From Pantoea ananatis LMG 2665 (GTDB taxonomy: Bacteria > Pseudomonadota > Gammaproteobacteria > Enterobacterales > Enterobacteriaceae): a stretch of 64,000 nucleotides of DNA. The position numbers were made by a program, and so were the translations under genes. The stretch's first letter is position 1, and every line of letters begins with the position of its first letter. Location: the NCBI RefSeq assembly GCF_000710035.2, contig NZ_JMJJ01000006.1, positions 434,001 to 498,000 on the forward strand. The letters run 5' to 3'. Of the stretch, positions 16,937 to 26,367 are shown in pieces. The notes below the pieces were generated by a model. It did no database searches. It saw nothing but the letters and a program-made list of their open reading frames with translations, and was not told the DNA's origin.

Positions 16937-18970
16937 ATGCTTCCTTCAAAAATCGTTCGTCATAAAGCAGGACGCTTTGTGCCTGTCCTTCTTGCTGGTC
17001 TGATTTTAGCCGCGTGTAGTGGCCAGGGCCCGAAAAGCCAGTCCGTAGACATCCAGGCACCCGTTACTAATAATTCCGCCTACTATCTGCAGCAGGTGCA
17101 GCAAAGCAGCGATGATAGCAAGACCGACTGGCAATTACTCGCAATCCGCGCCCTGTTGAAAGAAGGAAAATATCCGCAGGCTGCTCAGGCGATCGGCGAA
17201 CTGCCTAATCAGCTTTCTGATAAACAGCAGCAAGAATTACTGCTGCTGAAAGCCCAGTCTCTGGTTGCTCAGCAAAAGATTGCCGATGCTCAACCAATAT
17301 TGAGTCAGGTGAAAACCAGCGAGCTGTCTCAGGATCAGCTGGCGCGCTACTACGGTTTACAGATTGCCAGCGCACAGGGTAAAACTTCGCTGGCCCTGCT
17401 CCGCGCCTATATTGCTCAGGAGCCGTTGCTGAAAGGCGATGAACGCCAGCAGAATATCGATGCCACCTGGCAGGCGCTGACCCAGCTGTCGCAGCAGGAT
17501 ATGAATTCGCTGGTGATCAATGCCGATGAAAACATTCTGCAGGGCTGGCTGGATCTGCTCACGGCGTGGCATGCCAATGCGCAGGATGCCAACATGCTGA
17601 AGTCAGCCATTAAAGACTGGCAGACGCGCTATCCCGATAACCCTGCTGCAAAAACCTTACCGACCCAGCTGAGCCAGGTGCAGAACTTTACCAAAGCGTC
17701 CACCAGCACTATCGCGCTGCTGCTGCCGCTGAACGGTCAGGCGCAGATGTTCGCCAGCGCTATCCAGAAAGGCTTTAACGACGCGAAGAACGGCACCCTC
17801 GCTACCGCGCCTCAGGCGACGCCGGGCAGCGCCCAGGATCCTATCGCGATAAATCAGCAGCAGCCTGCGGATGCGAATGCGGTCGTCAGCCCGTCAGCTA
17901 ACCCGGCGGCTGCGCAGCAGAGCGGCACGGCGCAGCAACCGGCAACGACGCAACAGCAGCCTCAGCAACAGCCGGCCGCCGAACCCGCCAGCAATGCGCA
18001 GGTGAAGGTTTACGACACCAGCAGTCAGCCCATCGCGCAGGTGATGCAGCAGGCCCAACAGGATGGTGCCACGCTCGTTGTTGGACCGCTGTTGAAAAAC
18101 AACGTTGAAACGGTCGCGAACAGCCAGACACCGCTGAATGTCCTGGCGCTGAACGAGCCAGAGCAAATCCAGAACCATCCGAATATGTGCTATTTTGCGC
18201 TGTCGCCTGAAGATGAAGCGCGCGATGCGGCGCATCATATCTGGGACCAGGGCAAACGCCAGCCGCTGCTGTTAGTACCTCGCAACGGCCTGGGCGATCG
18301 CGTAACGGCGGCCTTTACGAAAGAGTGGCAGTCACTGGGCGGCGGCACCGTGCTCCAGCAGCGCTTTGGTTCTGTTTCAGAACTCAAGCAGGGCATCAAT
18401 AGCGGTGCAGGCATCAGCATGAGCGGTACGCCCGTGGTTATGCCCTCGTCTTCTCAGCCGCAAAGCGTTTCCGTTGCGGGCCTGAACATTCCGGCACCGC
18501 AAACCAGCGCACCGGCCGCCAGCAGTGGCGGAGCCATTGATGCCGCTTATATCGTCTCGACTCAGGATGAACTGCAACTGATCAAACCGATGATCAGCAT
18601 GCGCACCGGTAGCCGCAGCAACGTTGCGCTCTACGCCAGTTCGCGCAGCGCGCAGGCGGGCGCAGGGCCGGATTTCCGTCTGGAAATGGAAGGGCTGCAG
18701 TTCAGCGATATCCCCCTGCTTTCCGGCGCAAATCCGGCGTTGATGCAGCAGGCCGCGAAGTCGTTCAATAACGATTACTCGCTGGTGCGTCTGTACGCGA
18801 TGGGGATTGATGCGTGGACGCTGGCTAACCACTTTAACCAGATGCGTCAGGTGCCGGGCTTCTCGCTCGACGGCAATACCGGCAAGCTGAGCGCCACCGC
18901 TGATTGTGTGATCAACAGGAAGTTGACATGGAACCAGTATCGCCAGGGCAACATCGTACCGGCCAGCTAA
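16937..18970 (+). CDS. lpoA: Outer-membrane activator of PBP1A
   Basis: LpoA is an outer-membrane lipoprotein that reaches through the periplasm to stimulate the peptidoglycan synthase PBP1A. The start at 16937 gives a short signal peptide with lipobox LAAC, modified at C27. An N-terminal TPR-like domain (to about residue 250) precedes a periplasmic-binding-protein-like C-terminal domain (PF04348), beginning near [13 protein letters not shown] and interrupted by a low-complexity Q/A/P linker near residues 290-355. The C-terminus [15 protein letters not shown] matches E. coli. The 3' end overlaps yraN by 43 bases. Confidence 0.96.
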   Translation: MLPSKIVRHKAGRFVPVLLAGLILAACSGQGPKSQSVDIQAPVTNNSAYYLQQVQQSSDDSKTDWQLLAIRALLKEGKYPQAAQAIGELPNQLSDKQQQELLLLKAQSLVAQQKIADAQPILSQVKTSELSQDQLARYYGLQIASAQGKTSLALLRAYIAQEPLLKGDERQQNIDATWQALTQLSQQDMNSLVINADENILQGWLDLLTAWHANAQDANMLKSAIKDWQTRYPDNPAAKTLPTQLSQVQNFTKASTSTIALLLPLNGQAQMFASAIQKGFNDAKNGTLATAPQATPGSAQDPIAINQQQPADANAVVSPSANPAAAQQSGTAQQPATTQQQPQQQPAAEPASNAQVKVYDTSSQPIAQVMQQAQQDGATLVVGPLLKNNVETVANSQTPLNVLALNEPEQIQNHPNMCYFALSPEDEARDAAHHIWDQGKRQPLLLVPRNGLGDRVTAAFTKEWQSLGGGTVLQQRFGSVSELKQGINSGAGISMSGTPVVMPSSSQPQSVSVAGLNIPAPQTSAPAASSGGAIDAAYIVSTQDELQLIKPMISMRTGSRSNVALYASSRSAQAGAGPDFRLEMEGLQFSDIPLLSGANPALMQQAAKSFNNDYSLVRLYAMGIDAWTLANHFNQMRQVPGFSLDGNTGKLSATADCVINRKLTWNQYRQGNIVPAS

Positions 18971-19323
18971 ACCGCCGTCGTACGGGTGCCGAGCACGAAC
19001 AACTCGCCCGCCGCTATCTTGAGCGGGCGGGGTTAACATGGGTCGCCAGCAATGTTTATTATCGCGCAGGGGAACTAGACCTGATAATGCGAGACAACCA
19101 GTGTTGGGTGTTCGTCGAAGTGCGTTACCGGCGTAACGCACGCTTCGGCGGCAGTCTGGCCAGTATTACCCGACAGAAACAACACAAGCTGCTGCGTGCC
19201 GCCTCTCTGTGGCTGGCGCAACGCGGCGGCAGTTTTGAAACAGTGAATTGCCGTTTCGACATCATTGCCATTACCGGCACGGCGCTTGAATGGTTGCCGA
19301 ATGCCTTTAATGCAGACGTTTAG
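18928..19323 (+). CDS. yraN: UPF0102 nuclease-like protein YraN
   Basis: YraN belongs to UPF0102, a small restriction-endonuclease-fold family of unknown physiological role. The 131-residue protein contains the PD-(D/E)XK-like core [26 protein letters not shown] and VFVEVRYRR, so the E/D/E/V-K-like active-site residues are present apart from the usual final lysine, here arginine. The start at 18928 lies inside lpoA, follows AGGAAG and matches E. coli. It is followed 14 bp later by diaA, giving the conserved lpoA-yraN-diaA-dolP block. Confidence 0.93.
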   Translation: MEPVSPGQHRTGQLNRRRTGAEHEQLARRYLERAGLTWVASNVYYRAGELDLIMRDNQCWVFVEVRYRRNARFGGSLASITRQKQHKLLRAASLWLAQRGGSFETVNCRFDIIAITGTALEWLPNAFNADV

Positions 19324-19337
19324 AACCAGGTGGTCGT

Positions 19338-19925
19338 GTGCAGGAAAGAATTAAAGCGTGTTTTACCGAAAGTATTCAAACTCAAATCGCTGCTGCAGAG
19401 GCGTTACCCGATGCCATTTCGCGTGCAGCAATGACAATGGTGCAGTCACTTCTCAACGGTAACAAAATACTGAGCTGTGGTAATGGTGCGTCATCCGCCA
19501 ATGCTCAGCACTTTGCCGCCAGCATGATCAACCGCTTTGAAACCGAACGCCCCAGCCTGCCCGCGCTGGCCTTAAGTGCGGACAACGTCATGCTGACGGC
19601 GATCAGTAACGATCGTCTGCATGACGAGATTTACGCTAAGCAGGTGCGTGCACTGGGACAAACCGGTGACGTTCTGCTGGCAATCTCTACACGCGGGAAT
19701 ACACGGGACATCGTGAAGGCCGTCGAAGCCGCCGTCACGCGCGATATGACTATCGTTGCGCTTACCGGTTATGATGGGGGCGAATTAGCCGGATTGCTGG
19801 GACCGCAGGATGTGGAAATTCGTATTCCTTCACATCGTAGTGCTCGCATTCAGGAGATGCATATGTTAACACTCAACTGTTTGTGCGATCTGATTGATAA
19901 CACCTTGTTTCCCCACCAGGAATGA
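19338..19925 (+). CDS. diaA: DnaA initiator-associating protein DiaA
   Basis: DiaA is a homotetrameric SIS-domain (sugar isomerase-like) protein that binds DnaA and promotes its assembly at oriC for timely replication initiation. The 195 residues match E. coli DiaA nearly throughout, including [20 protein letters not shown] (SIS phosphate-binding-like loop), [11 protein letters not shown] and the last helix [19 protein letters not shown]. It starts with GTG at 19338, as in E. coli. dolP follows 14 bp later, very likely on the same transcript. Confidence 0.97.
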   Translation: MQERIKACFTESIQTQIAAAEALPDAISRAAMTMVQSLLNGNKILSCGNGASSANAQHFAASMINRFETERPSLPALALSADNVMLTAISNDRLHDEIYAKQVRALGQTGDVLLAISTRGNTRDIVKAVEAAVTRDMTIVALTGYDGGELAGLLGPQDVEIRIPSHRSARIQEMHMLTLNCLCDLIDNTLFPHQE

Positions 19926-19939
19926 CGGAAGGAGCACCA

Positions 19940-20512
19940 ATGAAAGCATTGAACGCTATAGCCATTGTTTTAACCGCCATGCTGCTGCAGGGCTGTGTCG
20001 CGGTGGTTGCCGGTAGCGCCGCTGTGGCGACCAAAACCGCCACCGATCCCCGCTCTGTCGGAACGCAGGTCGATGACGGCACGCTGGAATTACGCGTCAG
20101 CAACGCGCTGGCAAAAGATCAGCAAATCAAAACCGATGCTCGCGTCATTGCTACCGCCTATCAGGGTAAAGTCCTGCTAACCGGTCAGGCCCCGAGTCAG
20201 GAGATTGCCAACCGCGCGAAACAGATCACCATGGGCGTTGATGGCGCAACCGAAGTCTATAACGAGATTCGGATTGGGCCGAAAGTCAGCCTTGGCACCT
20301 CGTCGTCTGATACCTGGATTACCACCAAGATTCGCTCGCAGCTGTTGGGCAGCGATCAGGTGAAATCATCAAGCGTCAAAGTCACCACGGAAAACGGTGA
20401 AGTGTTCCTGCTGGGCCTGGTGACGCCAGAAGAAGCCAAAGCCGCCGCGGACATTGCCAGCCGGGTCAGCGGCGTGAAACACGTCACCACCGCGTTTACC
20501 ATGGTGAAGTAA
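19940..20512 (+). CDS. dolP: Outer-membrane lipoprotein DolP, dual BON domain
   Basis: DolP (YraP) is an outer-membrane lipoprotein that supports envelope integrity, cell-division site function and the BAM complex. The 190-residue protein has a signal peptide with lipobox LLQGC (lipidated C19) and two BON domains: the first at about residues 48-113 and the second at about 126-190, which in E. coli binds anionic phospholipids. The start at 19940 follows a GGAG ribosome binding site. It ends the lpoA-yraN-diaA-dolP cluster at a strong terminator and is sigma-E-regulated in E. coli. Confidence 0.95.
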   Translation: MKALNAIAIVLTAMLLQGCVAVVAGSAAVATKTATDPRSVGTQVDDGTLELRVSNALAKDQQIKTDARVIATAYQGKVLLTGQAPSQEIANRAKQITMGVDGATEVYNEIRIGPKVSLGTSSSDTWITTKIRSQLLGSDQVKSSSVKVTTENGEVFLLGLVTPEEAKAAADIASRVSGVKHVTTAFTMVK

Positions 20513-20562
20513 TGCTGAGTTAACCCCAGGACAGCTGTCCGGGTTGTTACTGGCGCAGACAG

Positions 20563-20595
20563 AAAAGCCGCACCCTGTTGGGTTGCGGCTTTTTT
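20563..20595 (+). terminator. Terminator after dolP
   Basis: An AAAAGCCGCA...TGCGGCTTTTTT stem-loop with a T run lies 50 bp after dolP. Its symmetric flanks (AAAA and TTTTTT) could also stop minus-strand transcription from yhaK. Confidence 0.88.
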
Positions 20596-20711
20596 ATTGC
20601 GGGTTTAGCCGTGACCGGGTCAGAGCCAACAAACGTTTTCCGGCTTGCCGCCCAGCATTATCGCGCCGCCCGAGGTTGTCTCCGCTGGCGGCGGCGTAAC
20701 GAGAGAAGGCC

Positions 20712-21416
20712 TCAGACCGGAATATCGATCACCAGTGCGCGGGTCGGGGTTTTCGCTGACAGCCACAGCTGTTGCTCTTCCTGCAAAAATGCGCCATCGC
20801 CACAGCCCAGCTGTTCCTGATGAGCGCCCCCGGCCGAGGCCTCAAACGCGCCATGGATAGATTGCAGATAGGCGCGCGCGCCCTGAAGCGGCACCAGATG
20901 CTGCTCGCCTGCCGCCAGCTCAACCTGATGAATCCAGACCTGCTGACGCAACTGCAGGCTGCTGTCGCCGCCATCCGGTGAGGCCAGCAGTTGCGAACGC
21001 ATGCCGCCCGACAACGTCATTTTCTGCATACGGGGATTTTCACGTTCCGGGCAGGCCGCCAGCCAGAGCTGCATACGGGTTAACGGGCGATCTTTACTCG
21101 GATTAAGTTCGCTGTAGCTCACGCCAGGCTGAGCGGAGAGCAGCAACGCCTCACCTTCACGCACGCTGATGTGATTACCCTCGCTGTCCCGGTATTCCGC
21201 CTCACCCTGTAAAACGATATTCAGCACATCCACCTGAGGATAGGTGCGCGGCTGAAACGCCGCGCCAGGTGCCAGGACTTCCTGATTCAAAACGCGTAAG
21301 GAGGCATAACCCATTAATTTGGGATCGAAATAGTGGCCAAAAGAAAAGCTGTAGCGCGCCTGTAACCAACCGTAATCGGCCTGACCACAAGCGGATGCAC
21401 TGCGTGTCGTAATCAT
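20712..21416 (-). CDS. yhaK: Pirin-family bicupin YhaK
   Basis: YhaK is a redox-sensitive pirin-like bicupin of uncertain function. The 234-residue protein aligns with E. coli YhaK from MITTRSASACGQADYGWLQAR to ALVIDIPV. The N-terminal cupin includes SFSFGHYFDPKLMGYASLRVLN. E. coli YhaK is reported to lack the usual metal site. The start at 21416 is the conserved one. It is divergent from yhaJ with 129 bp between them. In E. coli, YhaJ controls yhaK and related genes, so the shared region probably contains a YhaJ site. Confidence 0.93.
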   Translation of the reverse strand: MITTRSASACGQADYGWLQARYSFSFGHYFDPKLMGYASLRVLNQEVLAPGAAFQPRTYPQVDVLNIVLQGEAEYRDSEGNHISVREGEALLLSAQPGVSYSELNPSKDRPLTRMQLWLAACPERENPRMQKMTLSGGMRSQLLASPDGGDSSLQLRQQVWIHQVELAAGEQHLVPLQGARAYLQSIHGAFEASAGGAHQEQLGCGDGAFLQEEQQLWLSAKTPTRALVIDIPV

Positions 21417-21545
21417 TATGTACCTCCAGCATCCGTCGGCAAGAATCGACGACGGGAAATATGCCTTTATGGTAAAAGTCTGGACGCCGGATTGTTAGCC
21501 AGTTAATCTGCCGTGCATATTCAAATTTCCTGACAGAGAACCGGG

Positions 21546-22469
21546 ATGGCCAAAGACCGTGCGTTAACCCTTGAAGCTTTACGTGTGATGGATGCTATCG
21601 ATCGCCGCGGCAGCTTTGCCGCCGCCGCCGATGAACTGGGCCGCGTGCCCTCAGCGCTTAGCTACACCATGCAGAAACTGGAAGAAGAGCTGGATGTGGT
21701 GCTGTTTGACCGTTCGGGCCATCGAACGAAGTTCACCAATGTCGGAAGAATGTTACTGGAGCGCGGTCGGGTGTTGCTGGAGGCCGCCGACAAGCTCACG
21801 ACCGATGCCGAGGCGCTGGCACGCGGCTGGGAAACCCAGCTGACTATCGTGACGGAAGCGTTAGTGCCCACCGACGCGCTGTTTCCGTTGGTCACGAAGC
21901 TGGCTGACAAAGCCAATACCCAGATCGCCATCATCACAGAAGTACTGGCTGGCGCCTGGGAGAGACTGGAACAGGGGCGGGCTGATATTGTCATTGCACC
22001 GGATATGCATTTTCGCGCCTCGACCGAAATAAACACCCGCAAACTTTACAGCATCATCAGCGTTTACGTTGCCAGCCCTGACCATCCAATACACAACGAA
22101 CCCGAGCCGCTTTCAGAAGTCACCCGGGTAAAATATCGCGGCATTGCCGTGGCAGATACGGCCCGCGAACGTCCGGTTCTGACCGTGCAACTGCTGGACA
22201 AGCAACAGCGCCTGACCGTCAGTACGATGGATGACAAACGTCGCGCGCTCCTGGCCGGTTTAGGGGTCGCCACCATGCCTTATAACATGGTGGAGCAGGA
22301 CATTGCAGAGGGCCGCTTGCGGGTGGTCAGCCCGGAGTATTCGCGTGAGGTCGATATCATCATGGCCTGGCGGCGTGACAGCATGGGTGAGGCAAAAGCC
22401 TGGTGCCTGCGCGAAATTCCTCGCCTGCTGGCCCGGAAAAACTCACCGACGCCGGGCGCCCATTCCTGA
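21546..22469 (+). CDS. yhaJ: LysR-family regulator YhaJ
   Basis: YhaJ is a LysR-type transcription factor. In E. coli it responds to aromatic compounds such as DNT metabolites and, in pathogens, controls virulence genes. The 307-residue protein has the helix-turn-helix at about residues 8-66 (ALTLEALRVMDAIDRRGSF...LGRVPSALSYTMQKLE), followed by a substrate-binding effector domain. Agreement with E. coli YhaJ is very high in the DNA-binding half. Its stop is separated by three bases from that of the convergent PRD regulator, so no independent terminator is present there. Confidence 0.95.
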   Translation: MAKDRALTLEALRVMDAIDRRGSFAAAADELGRVPSALSYTMQKLEEELDVVLFDRSGHRTKFTNVGRMLLERGRVLLEAADKLTTDAEALARGWETQLTIVTEALVPTDALFPLVTKLADKANTQIAIITEVLAGAWERLEQGRADIVIAPDMHFRASTEINTRKLYSIISVYVASPDHPIHNEPEPLSEVTRVKYRGIAVADTARERPVLTVQLLDKQQRLTVSTMDDKRRALLAGLGVATMPYNMVEQDIAEGRLRVVSPEYSREVDIIMAWRRDSMGEAKAWCLREIPRLLARKNSPTPGAHS

Positions 22470-22472
22470 AGA

Positions 22473-24383
22473 TTACAGCCGGCTCAGACAGTCCAGCGCG
22501 ACGCTTTTAAAGCAGGCAAAGTCACTGCTGTCGCGCAATCGCGTCATCGCCCGCTCGCGCATAAAGGTCACGAACAGGTCATAGATAGCCATCGCTTCCT
22601 CATACTCGTTTTTGCTGATTGCCAGCAGGAAAATCACGTAAGCCGTGTCCTCGCCCCAGGGGATACCCTGCGGGGCCAGCACGGTGTACACCACCGTTTT
22701 TTTCGCCATCAGCCCCAGCGAATGCGGAAGCGCAATCCCTTCGCCCAGCATAGTGCTGACAATGGCTTCACGCTCCTCAACGGAAGCATAAAACGCATTA
22801 TCCACCACGCCTTCTGCCTCCAGCCGATCGCATAACAGCCGAAACAGCGCAGACTGACTCATCGGCCGATCGATGATGCAGAAATGGCGGGCATCAAAAA
22901 ATTTCTCCAACATATAGGGCCGGGTGCGGTCCACCAGCACCAGCTTGCCTATCTGCTCCCGTTGAAATTCCGTCGGGAAAGGTGCGACCACGACAACCGG
23001 TTTCTCTTTTTCACTCAGCCGCGTGGTGGAAATCACAAAATCTTCTTCGATGCGTTGGCGGGCCTCATATTCACGCTGCGACAGGCACTGCGTCACCTGC
23101 AACTGGGGATAGTTGCGCATTAACATGGCTTCGATCATGCGGAGCGTCGACGTACCGCTGTCGCACACCAGCAGTACCTGAGGGCGACGCTGGTAACCCA
23201 CGTTATAATGGCGCTCCAGCCCGACGCCGATATGAAGCACCAGAAAGCCAATTTCATTTTCGCTAATCGTATAGGGCGAATATTTTCCCCAACTGGACAC
23301 CGCCGCCAGCGTCACATCATAGGCCATTGGATAGTGCTGCTTGATGTTGCTTAATAACGGGTTAGGAATATGGATCTGATAACGCACGCGCGTGATCATC
23401 GTTTTAATATGGGTAAGCAGATCGGCACGGAGTTGAGGATCGTTCTGCAGATCGTAATAGTAGTGAGTGTTAATAAAGCTGAGCAGGTAGTTAACCAGCG
23501 CCTCCGCATCGTCAGCATTAATGGCGCTGGGGGCAACGTCCTGAATGCGTCGGGCGGCGATATTCACCCGCAGCCAGCTCTCTTCCGCCGGAGAAACCGG
23601 TTTAACGGTAAGCGGCCGCAGCGCATGGATCAGCGTCTGCGCAGACTCGCGCACGTCCTCCCCGATCTCTTCCACCTGCGGATCGCTCAGCGGATAGCCT
23701 TCATTGATGCGACGTAGCGCCACCGCGCAGTAAAAACGCAAATAGCGTTCGCCTTCATCACTGAGGCGGATATTGTGCTGGGCAAGGCCGTTTTGCAGCA
23801 GCGGCTGAAGAGTTTCCAGCAGGCCGCTTTCCAGCGATTCGGGCACGATCAGCGGGCTGTCAGGCTGCTCCTGATCGATCTCAAACAGCAGATCGGTTAA
23901 GCAGGTGCGGATCGCCACTTCACTGCCAAACAGCTTCATGCCGTGATGGGGTTTGCTTTCGATACTCAACTGATAACGGCCGAGCCATTCGCGCACGTCG
24001 GCCATGTCATTCTGCAGCGTGGCACGGCTGACAAACCACTCCTCTGCCAGGGTTTCCAGCTTCAGGGAATAGGCGGCGGTGAGGAAACGCACCAGCAGGT
24101 AGCGGATTCGGTCGTGTGAGGTGCGCGGCACCCGCAGAGGCGCACGCGTCTGCTGCTGCAGCACGTTAAAGCGCAGCGCATCAATAATTTTAAGCTGGTA
24201 GCCCGCACCGCGATTCAGGACAAACTGCGCGCCGTGCTGCTGCAGCATGGCGTTGAGCGCGGTAATATCCGTGCGTACGGTGCGCGTGGACACCGCAAAC
24301 CGCCGTGCCAGTTCGTCCTGGGGGAGCGTTTCGTCTTTCAATGCGTCGAACAGTTGCGCAAGGCGCTGATTCGGGAATCTCAC
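22473..24383 (-). CDS. PRD-containing transcription activator with EIIB and EIIA domains
   Basis: This 636-residue regulator has the MtlR/LicR-type layout: a winged helix-turn-helix of the HTH_11 type (about residues 5-60), a second HTH-like region (about 90-165), two PTS regulation domains (about 185-270 and 290-395), a gat/lev-type EIIB domain with the phospho-cysteine candidate C407 in LLVCDSGTSTL, and a C-terminal mannitol/fructose-type EIIA domain with H554 in GIALPHSLG. PRD2 keeps H384 and H392. In PRD1 the expected histidine seems to be replaced by tyrosine (about Y218). It is the last gene of the cassette that follows, and presumably controls it in response to PTS phosphorylation state. 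The substrate is unknown. Confidence 0.88.
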   Translation of the reverse strand: MRFPNQRLAQLFDALKDETLPQDELARRFAVSTRTVRTDITALNAMLQQHGAQFVLNRGAGYQLKIIDALRFNVLQQQTRAPLRVPRTSHDRIRYLLVRFLTAAYSLKLETLAEEWFVSRATLQNDMADVREWLGRYQLSIESKPHHGMKLFGSEVAIRTCLTDLLFEIDQEQPDSPLIVPESLESGLLETLQPLLQNGLAQHNIRLSDEGERYLRFYCAVALRRINEGYPLSDPQVEEIGEDVRESAQTLIHALRPLTVKPVSPAEESWLRVNIAARRIQDVAPSAINADDAEALVNYLLSFINTHYYYDLQNDPQLRADLLTHIKTMITRVRYQIHIPNPLLSNIKQHYPMAYDVTLAAVSSWGKYSPYTISENEIGFLVLHIGVGLERHYNVGYQRRPQVLLVCDSGTSTLRMIEAMLMRNYPQLQVTQCLSQREYEARQRIEEDFVISTTRLSEKEKPVVVVAPFPTEFQREQIGKLVLVDRTRPYMLEKFFDARHFCIIDRPMSQSALFRLLCDRLEAEGVVDNAFYASVEEREAIVSTMLGEGIALPHSLGLMAKKTVVYTVLAPQGIPWGEDTAYVIFLLAISKNEYEEAMAIYDLFVTFMRERAMTRLRDSSDFACFKSVALDCLSRL

Positions 24384-24431
24384 GTCGGGTTACCTGCTTC
24401 AGCGGTTAACAAGAACAAAGTAAACGTCAGA

Positions 24432-24452
24432 CTGCCGGAAAACAGGCGGCAG
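24432..24452 (-). other. Small hairpin between dgaF-like gene and PRD regulator
   Basis: CTGCCG and CGGCAG form a perfect 6-bp stem with a 9-base loop in the 126-bp gap between the aldolase gene and the regulator gene. It could be a partial terminator or processing site that lowers expression of the regulator relative to the enzymes. There is no T run. Confidence 0.4.
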
Positions 24453-24509
24453 GTCTATTATGCCCTGCGCGCCCGTAATCTGTCCTTGAAGTGGCGCACA
24501 GGCCTGGGC

Positions 24510-25250
24510 TCAGTCCAGCAGACTTTTACAGATGGCCAGCAGTTGGCGCACGTCTTCCACGCGGGTTTCGCCACTGGCTTTGTCGATGATCGAACTGTAA
24601 ATGTGGGGAATGATCTTGCTCACGCCAGCGTCCAGCGCAATACGCAGGATCGGCCCAACGTTTTGCAGATCGATCCCGCCGGTCGGCTCCAGCCAGAAAT
24701 CCTGTTTCGCACAGGCTTCGGCCACCGCGCGGTACTCGTCCACCGTATCCAGACCGCCCATTGGAAAATACTTCACGGAACTGCCGCCCATGTCCTTCAG
24801 TAACGCAATCGCGGTATCAATGGGCACAATTCCGTCGCTGCTCTGTGAACTGAGGGGACCGGTGGAAATTTTCACCTTGCCCGGCGTGCCGGTTGGTGAA
24901 ATCAGCCCGTTGACTACCGTTTGTGACTGACCGAGCAGCGCACGGCTGGTGCCGACGCCGGTAAACACCTGATTAACATGTTGCGGCTGTAGCACGGCGG
25001 CCAGTTCGCTGACCATTCGCGACTGCCGGGGATCGCCCGCGCCCAGGCCGATGGACAGCGCGTTATCAATCAGCGCGGCGTACTCGCGCATATCCGCAAT
25101 AGCGGCCTCGTTGCTGGGGTAGTTTTTTGATAACACGCCGACCAGTACGTGGCCTTCTGCGGCCTGCCAGATGGCTCGCGCGTTCTCTTTTGAACCCGCC
25201 AGCACGTTAAGACACAGGCGATCCTGATAAAAATTGGGGGTTAGCGTCAT
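24510..25250 (-). CDS. dgaF: KDPG aldolase-like protein (DgaF type)
   Basis: The 246-residue protein matches the DgaF family, whose Salmonella member cleaves 2-keto-3-deoxygluconate 6-phosphate to pyruvate and glyceraldehyde 3-phosphate. The probable Schiff-base lysine is K160 in VKYFPMGG, corresponding to the KFFPA-type motif of KDPG aldolases. EPTGGIDLQNVGPIL near residue 200 supplies the C-terminal glycine-rich phosphate-binding loop. It follows the dgaE-like gene by one base, so the pair is translationally coupled. In Salmonella dgaE and dgaF sit beside a mannose-type PTS, whereas here they sit beside an uncharacterised membrane system. Confidence 0.85.
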   Translation of the reverse strand: MTLTPNFYQDRLCLNVLAGSKENARAIWQAAEGHVLVGVLSKNYPSNEAAIADMREYAALIDNALSIGLGAGDPRQSRMVSELAAVLQPQHVNQVFTGVGTSRALLGQSQTVVNGLISPTGTPGKVKISTGPLSSQSSDGIVPIDTAIALLKDMGGSSVKYFPMGGLDTVDEYRAVAEACAKQDFWLEPTGGIDLQNVGPILRIALDAGVSKIIPHIYSSIIDKASGETRVEDVRQLLAICKSLLD

Positions 25251-25251
25251 G

Positions 25252-26367
25252 CTATTTTTCTCCTGTTAACAGCGCCTGAATGCGGGTGAAAATAATCTGC
25301 AGCTGCTCAGCGCTGACGCTGCGCACGTCGGCTTCAATAACGCCCTCATTGGCTTTGTAGCCACGGAAGTAAATGGCGATATCACCGTTTTTTAGCGCCT
25401 GCACCAGATCGCCGGTCTGATGCCCGATTGTGGTCTCATCGAATTTGATCTCTGCCCGGGCAATGTCGCGCCCGGCGGCATCCCATACAACGCGCGCACT
25501 GACGCCATCCAGACCGTTAAGGTTGTTGATGAAAGGCGTCATTTTTTCCACCATCTGGGCGCCGGTGGTTTTCGGCAGGGTCAGGTAGGATTCAATGGCC
25601 TGGGTCAGTCCCAGAATCCCCTCTTTGCCCACTTTCATGGTGCGGCCAATGCCGTTGCTCTGGCGCTTCACCCACTCGACAAGCTGATGTTTCCCGATAA
25701 CCAGGCCGCTGGTGGGGCCTTCAATGGCTTTGGCCCCGCTGTAAATAACCAGATCGGCACCCGCCTGGTAATAGCACTGCAGATCTTCCTCAGCGGCGGC
25801 ATCCACGATAAGCGGCACGCCATGCTTACGTGCCACCTCGGCGGCCTGCGCCACGCTCAGGTGGCTCTTTTGTACACAGTGATGGGACTTCACATAGAGA
25901 ATGGCCGCCGTCTGGGCGGTGACTGCAGCGGAAAGCTGCTGTGGCGAGCACTCGTTACTGTAACCCGCCTCAACCGTCCGACCGCCGCCCAGCGCAATCA
26001 TGCTGCCAACGGGCGCGCCGTAATTCACGTTATGCCCTTTTGGCACCACGATGTCGTGCGGCACGGTCAGCGGTGCGCTATGTAAATTATCCAGCAGCCA
26101 GTCGTCATCTTTCACAATGACGGCAGCCACGCTTTGGGCGATGCCCGCAGAAGCACAGGACACCACCAGCGCATTTTCCACCTGCAGCAAATTAGCGATG
26201 TAAGCCCCGGTCTTATCAACCAGGTCCTTCACTTCAAAATAGTGCTCCAGGCCGTATTTAACCGTATCAACCACGTCGCTGGCCGGTGTAGACACGCCAA
26301 GAATGGTCATGCGGCCAGAGGCATTAATGACCTGCTTCAGGCCATATTTCTCATACAGTGAAGACAT
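25252..26367 (-). CDS. dgaE: PLP-dependent ammonia lyase (DgaE type)
   Basis: The 371-residue protein is a SelA-related PLP enzyme of the DgaE family. Salmonella DgaE converts D-glucosaminate 6-phosphate to 2-keto-3-deoxygluconate 6-phosphate and ammonia. The PLP-binding lysine is K213 in YSGAKAIEGP, with the cofactor-contact aspartate in LIVDAAAEEDL (about residue 189). A start at 26367 (MSSLYEKYGLKQVINASGRM) overlaps the end of the amidohydrolase gene by 17 bases, showing tight coupling. The exact substrate here may differ from glucosaminate 6-phosphate, because the transporter and the amidohydrolase are different. Confidence 0.86.
   Translation of the reverse strand: MSSLYEKYGLKQVINASGRMTILGVSTPASDVVDTVKYGLEHYFEVKDLVDKTGAYIANLLQVENALVVSCASAGIAQSVAAVIVKDDDWLLDNLHSAPLTVPHDIVVPKGHNVNYGAPVGSMIALGGGRTVEAGYSNECSPQQLSAAVTAQTAAILYVKSHHCVQKSHLSVAQAAEVARKHGVPLIVDAAAEEDLQCYYQAGADLVIYSGAKAIEGPTSGLVIGKHQLVEWVKRQSNGIGRTMKVGKEGILGLTQAIESYLTLPKTTGAQMVEKMTPFINNLNGLDGVSARVVWDAAGRDIARAEIKFDETTIGHQTGDLVQALKNGDIAIYFRGYKANEGVIEADVRSVSAEQLQIIFTRIQALLTGEK

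Noticed and set aside
18377-19141. A 254-codon open frame on the minus strand opposite lpoA and yraN
   Set aside because: It spans the antisense of two genuine genes and has no family features.
25420-26085. A 221-codon open frame on the plus strand opposite the dgaE-like gene
   Set aside because: It is antisense to a gene with an intact PLP-lysine motif and has a composition typical of reversed codons.
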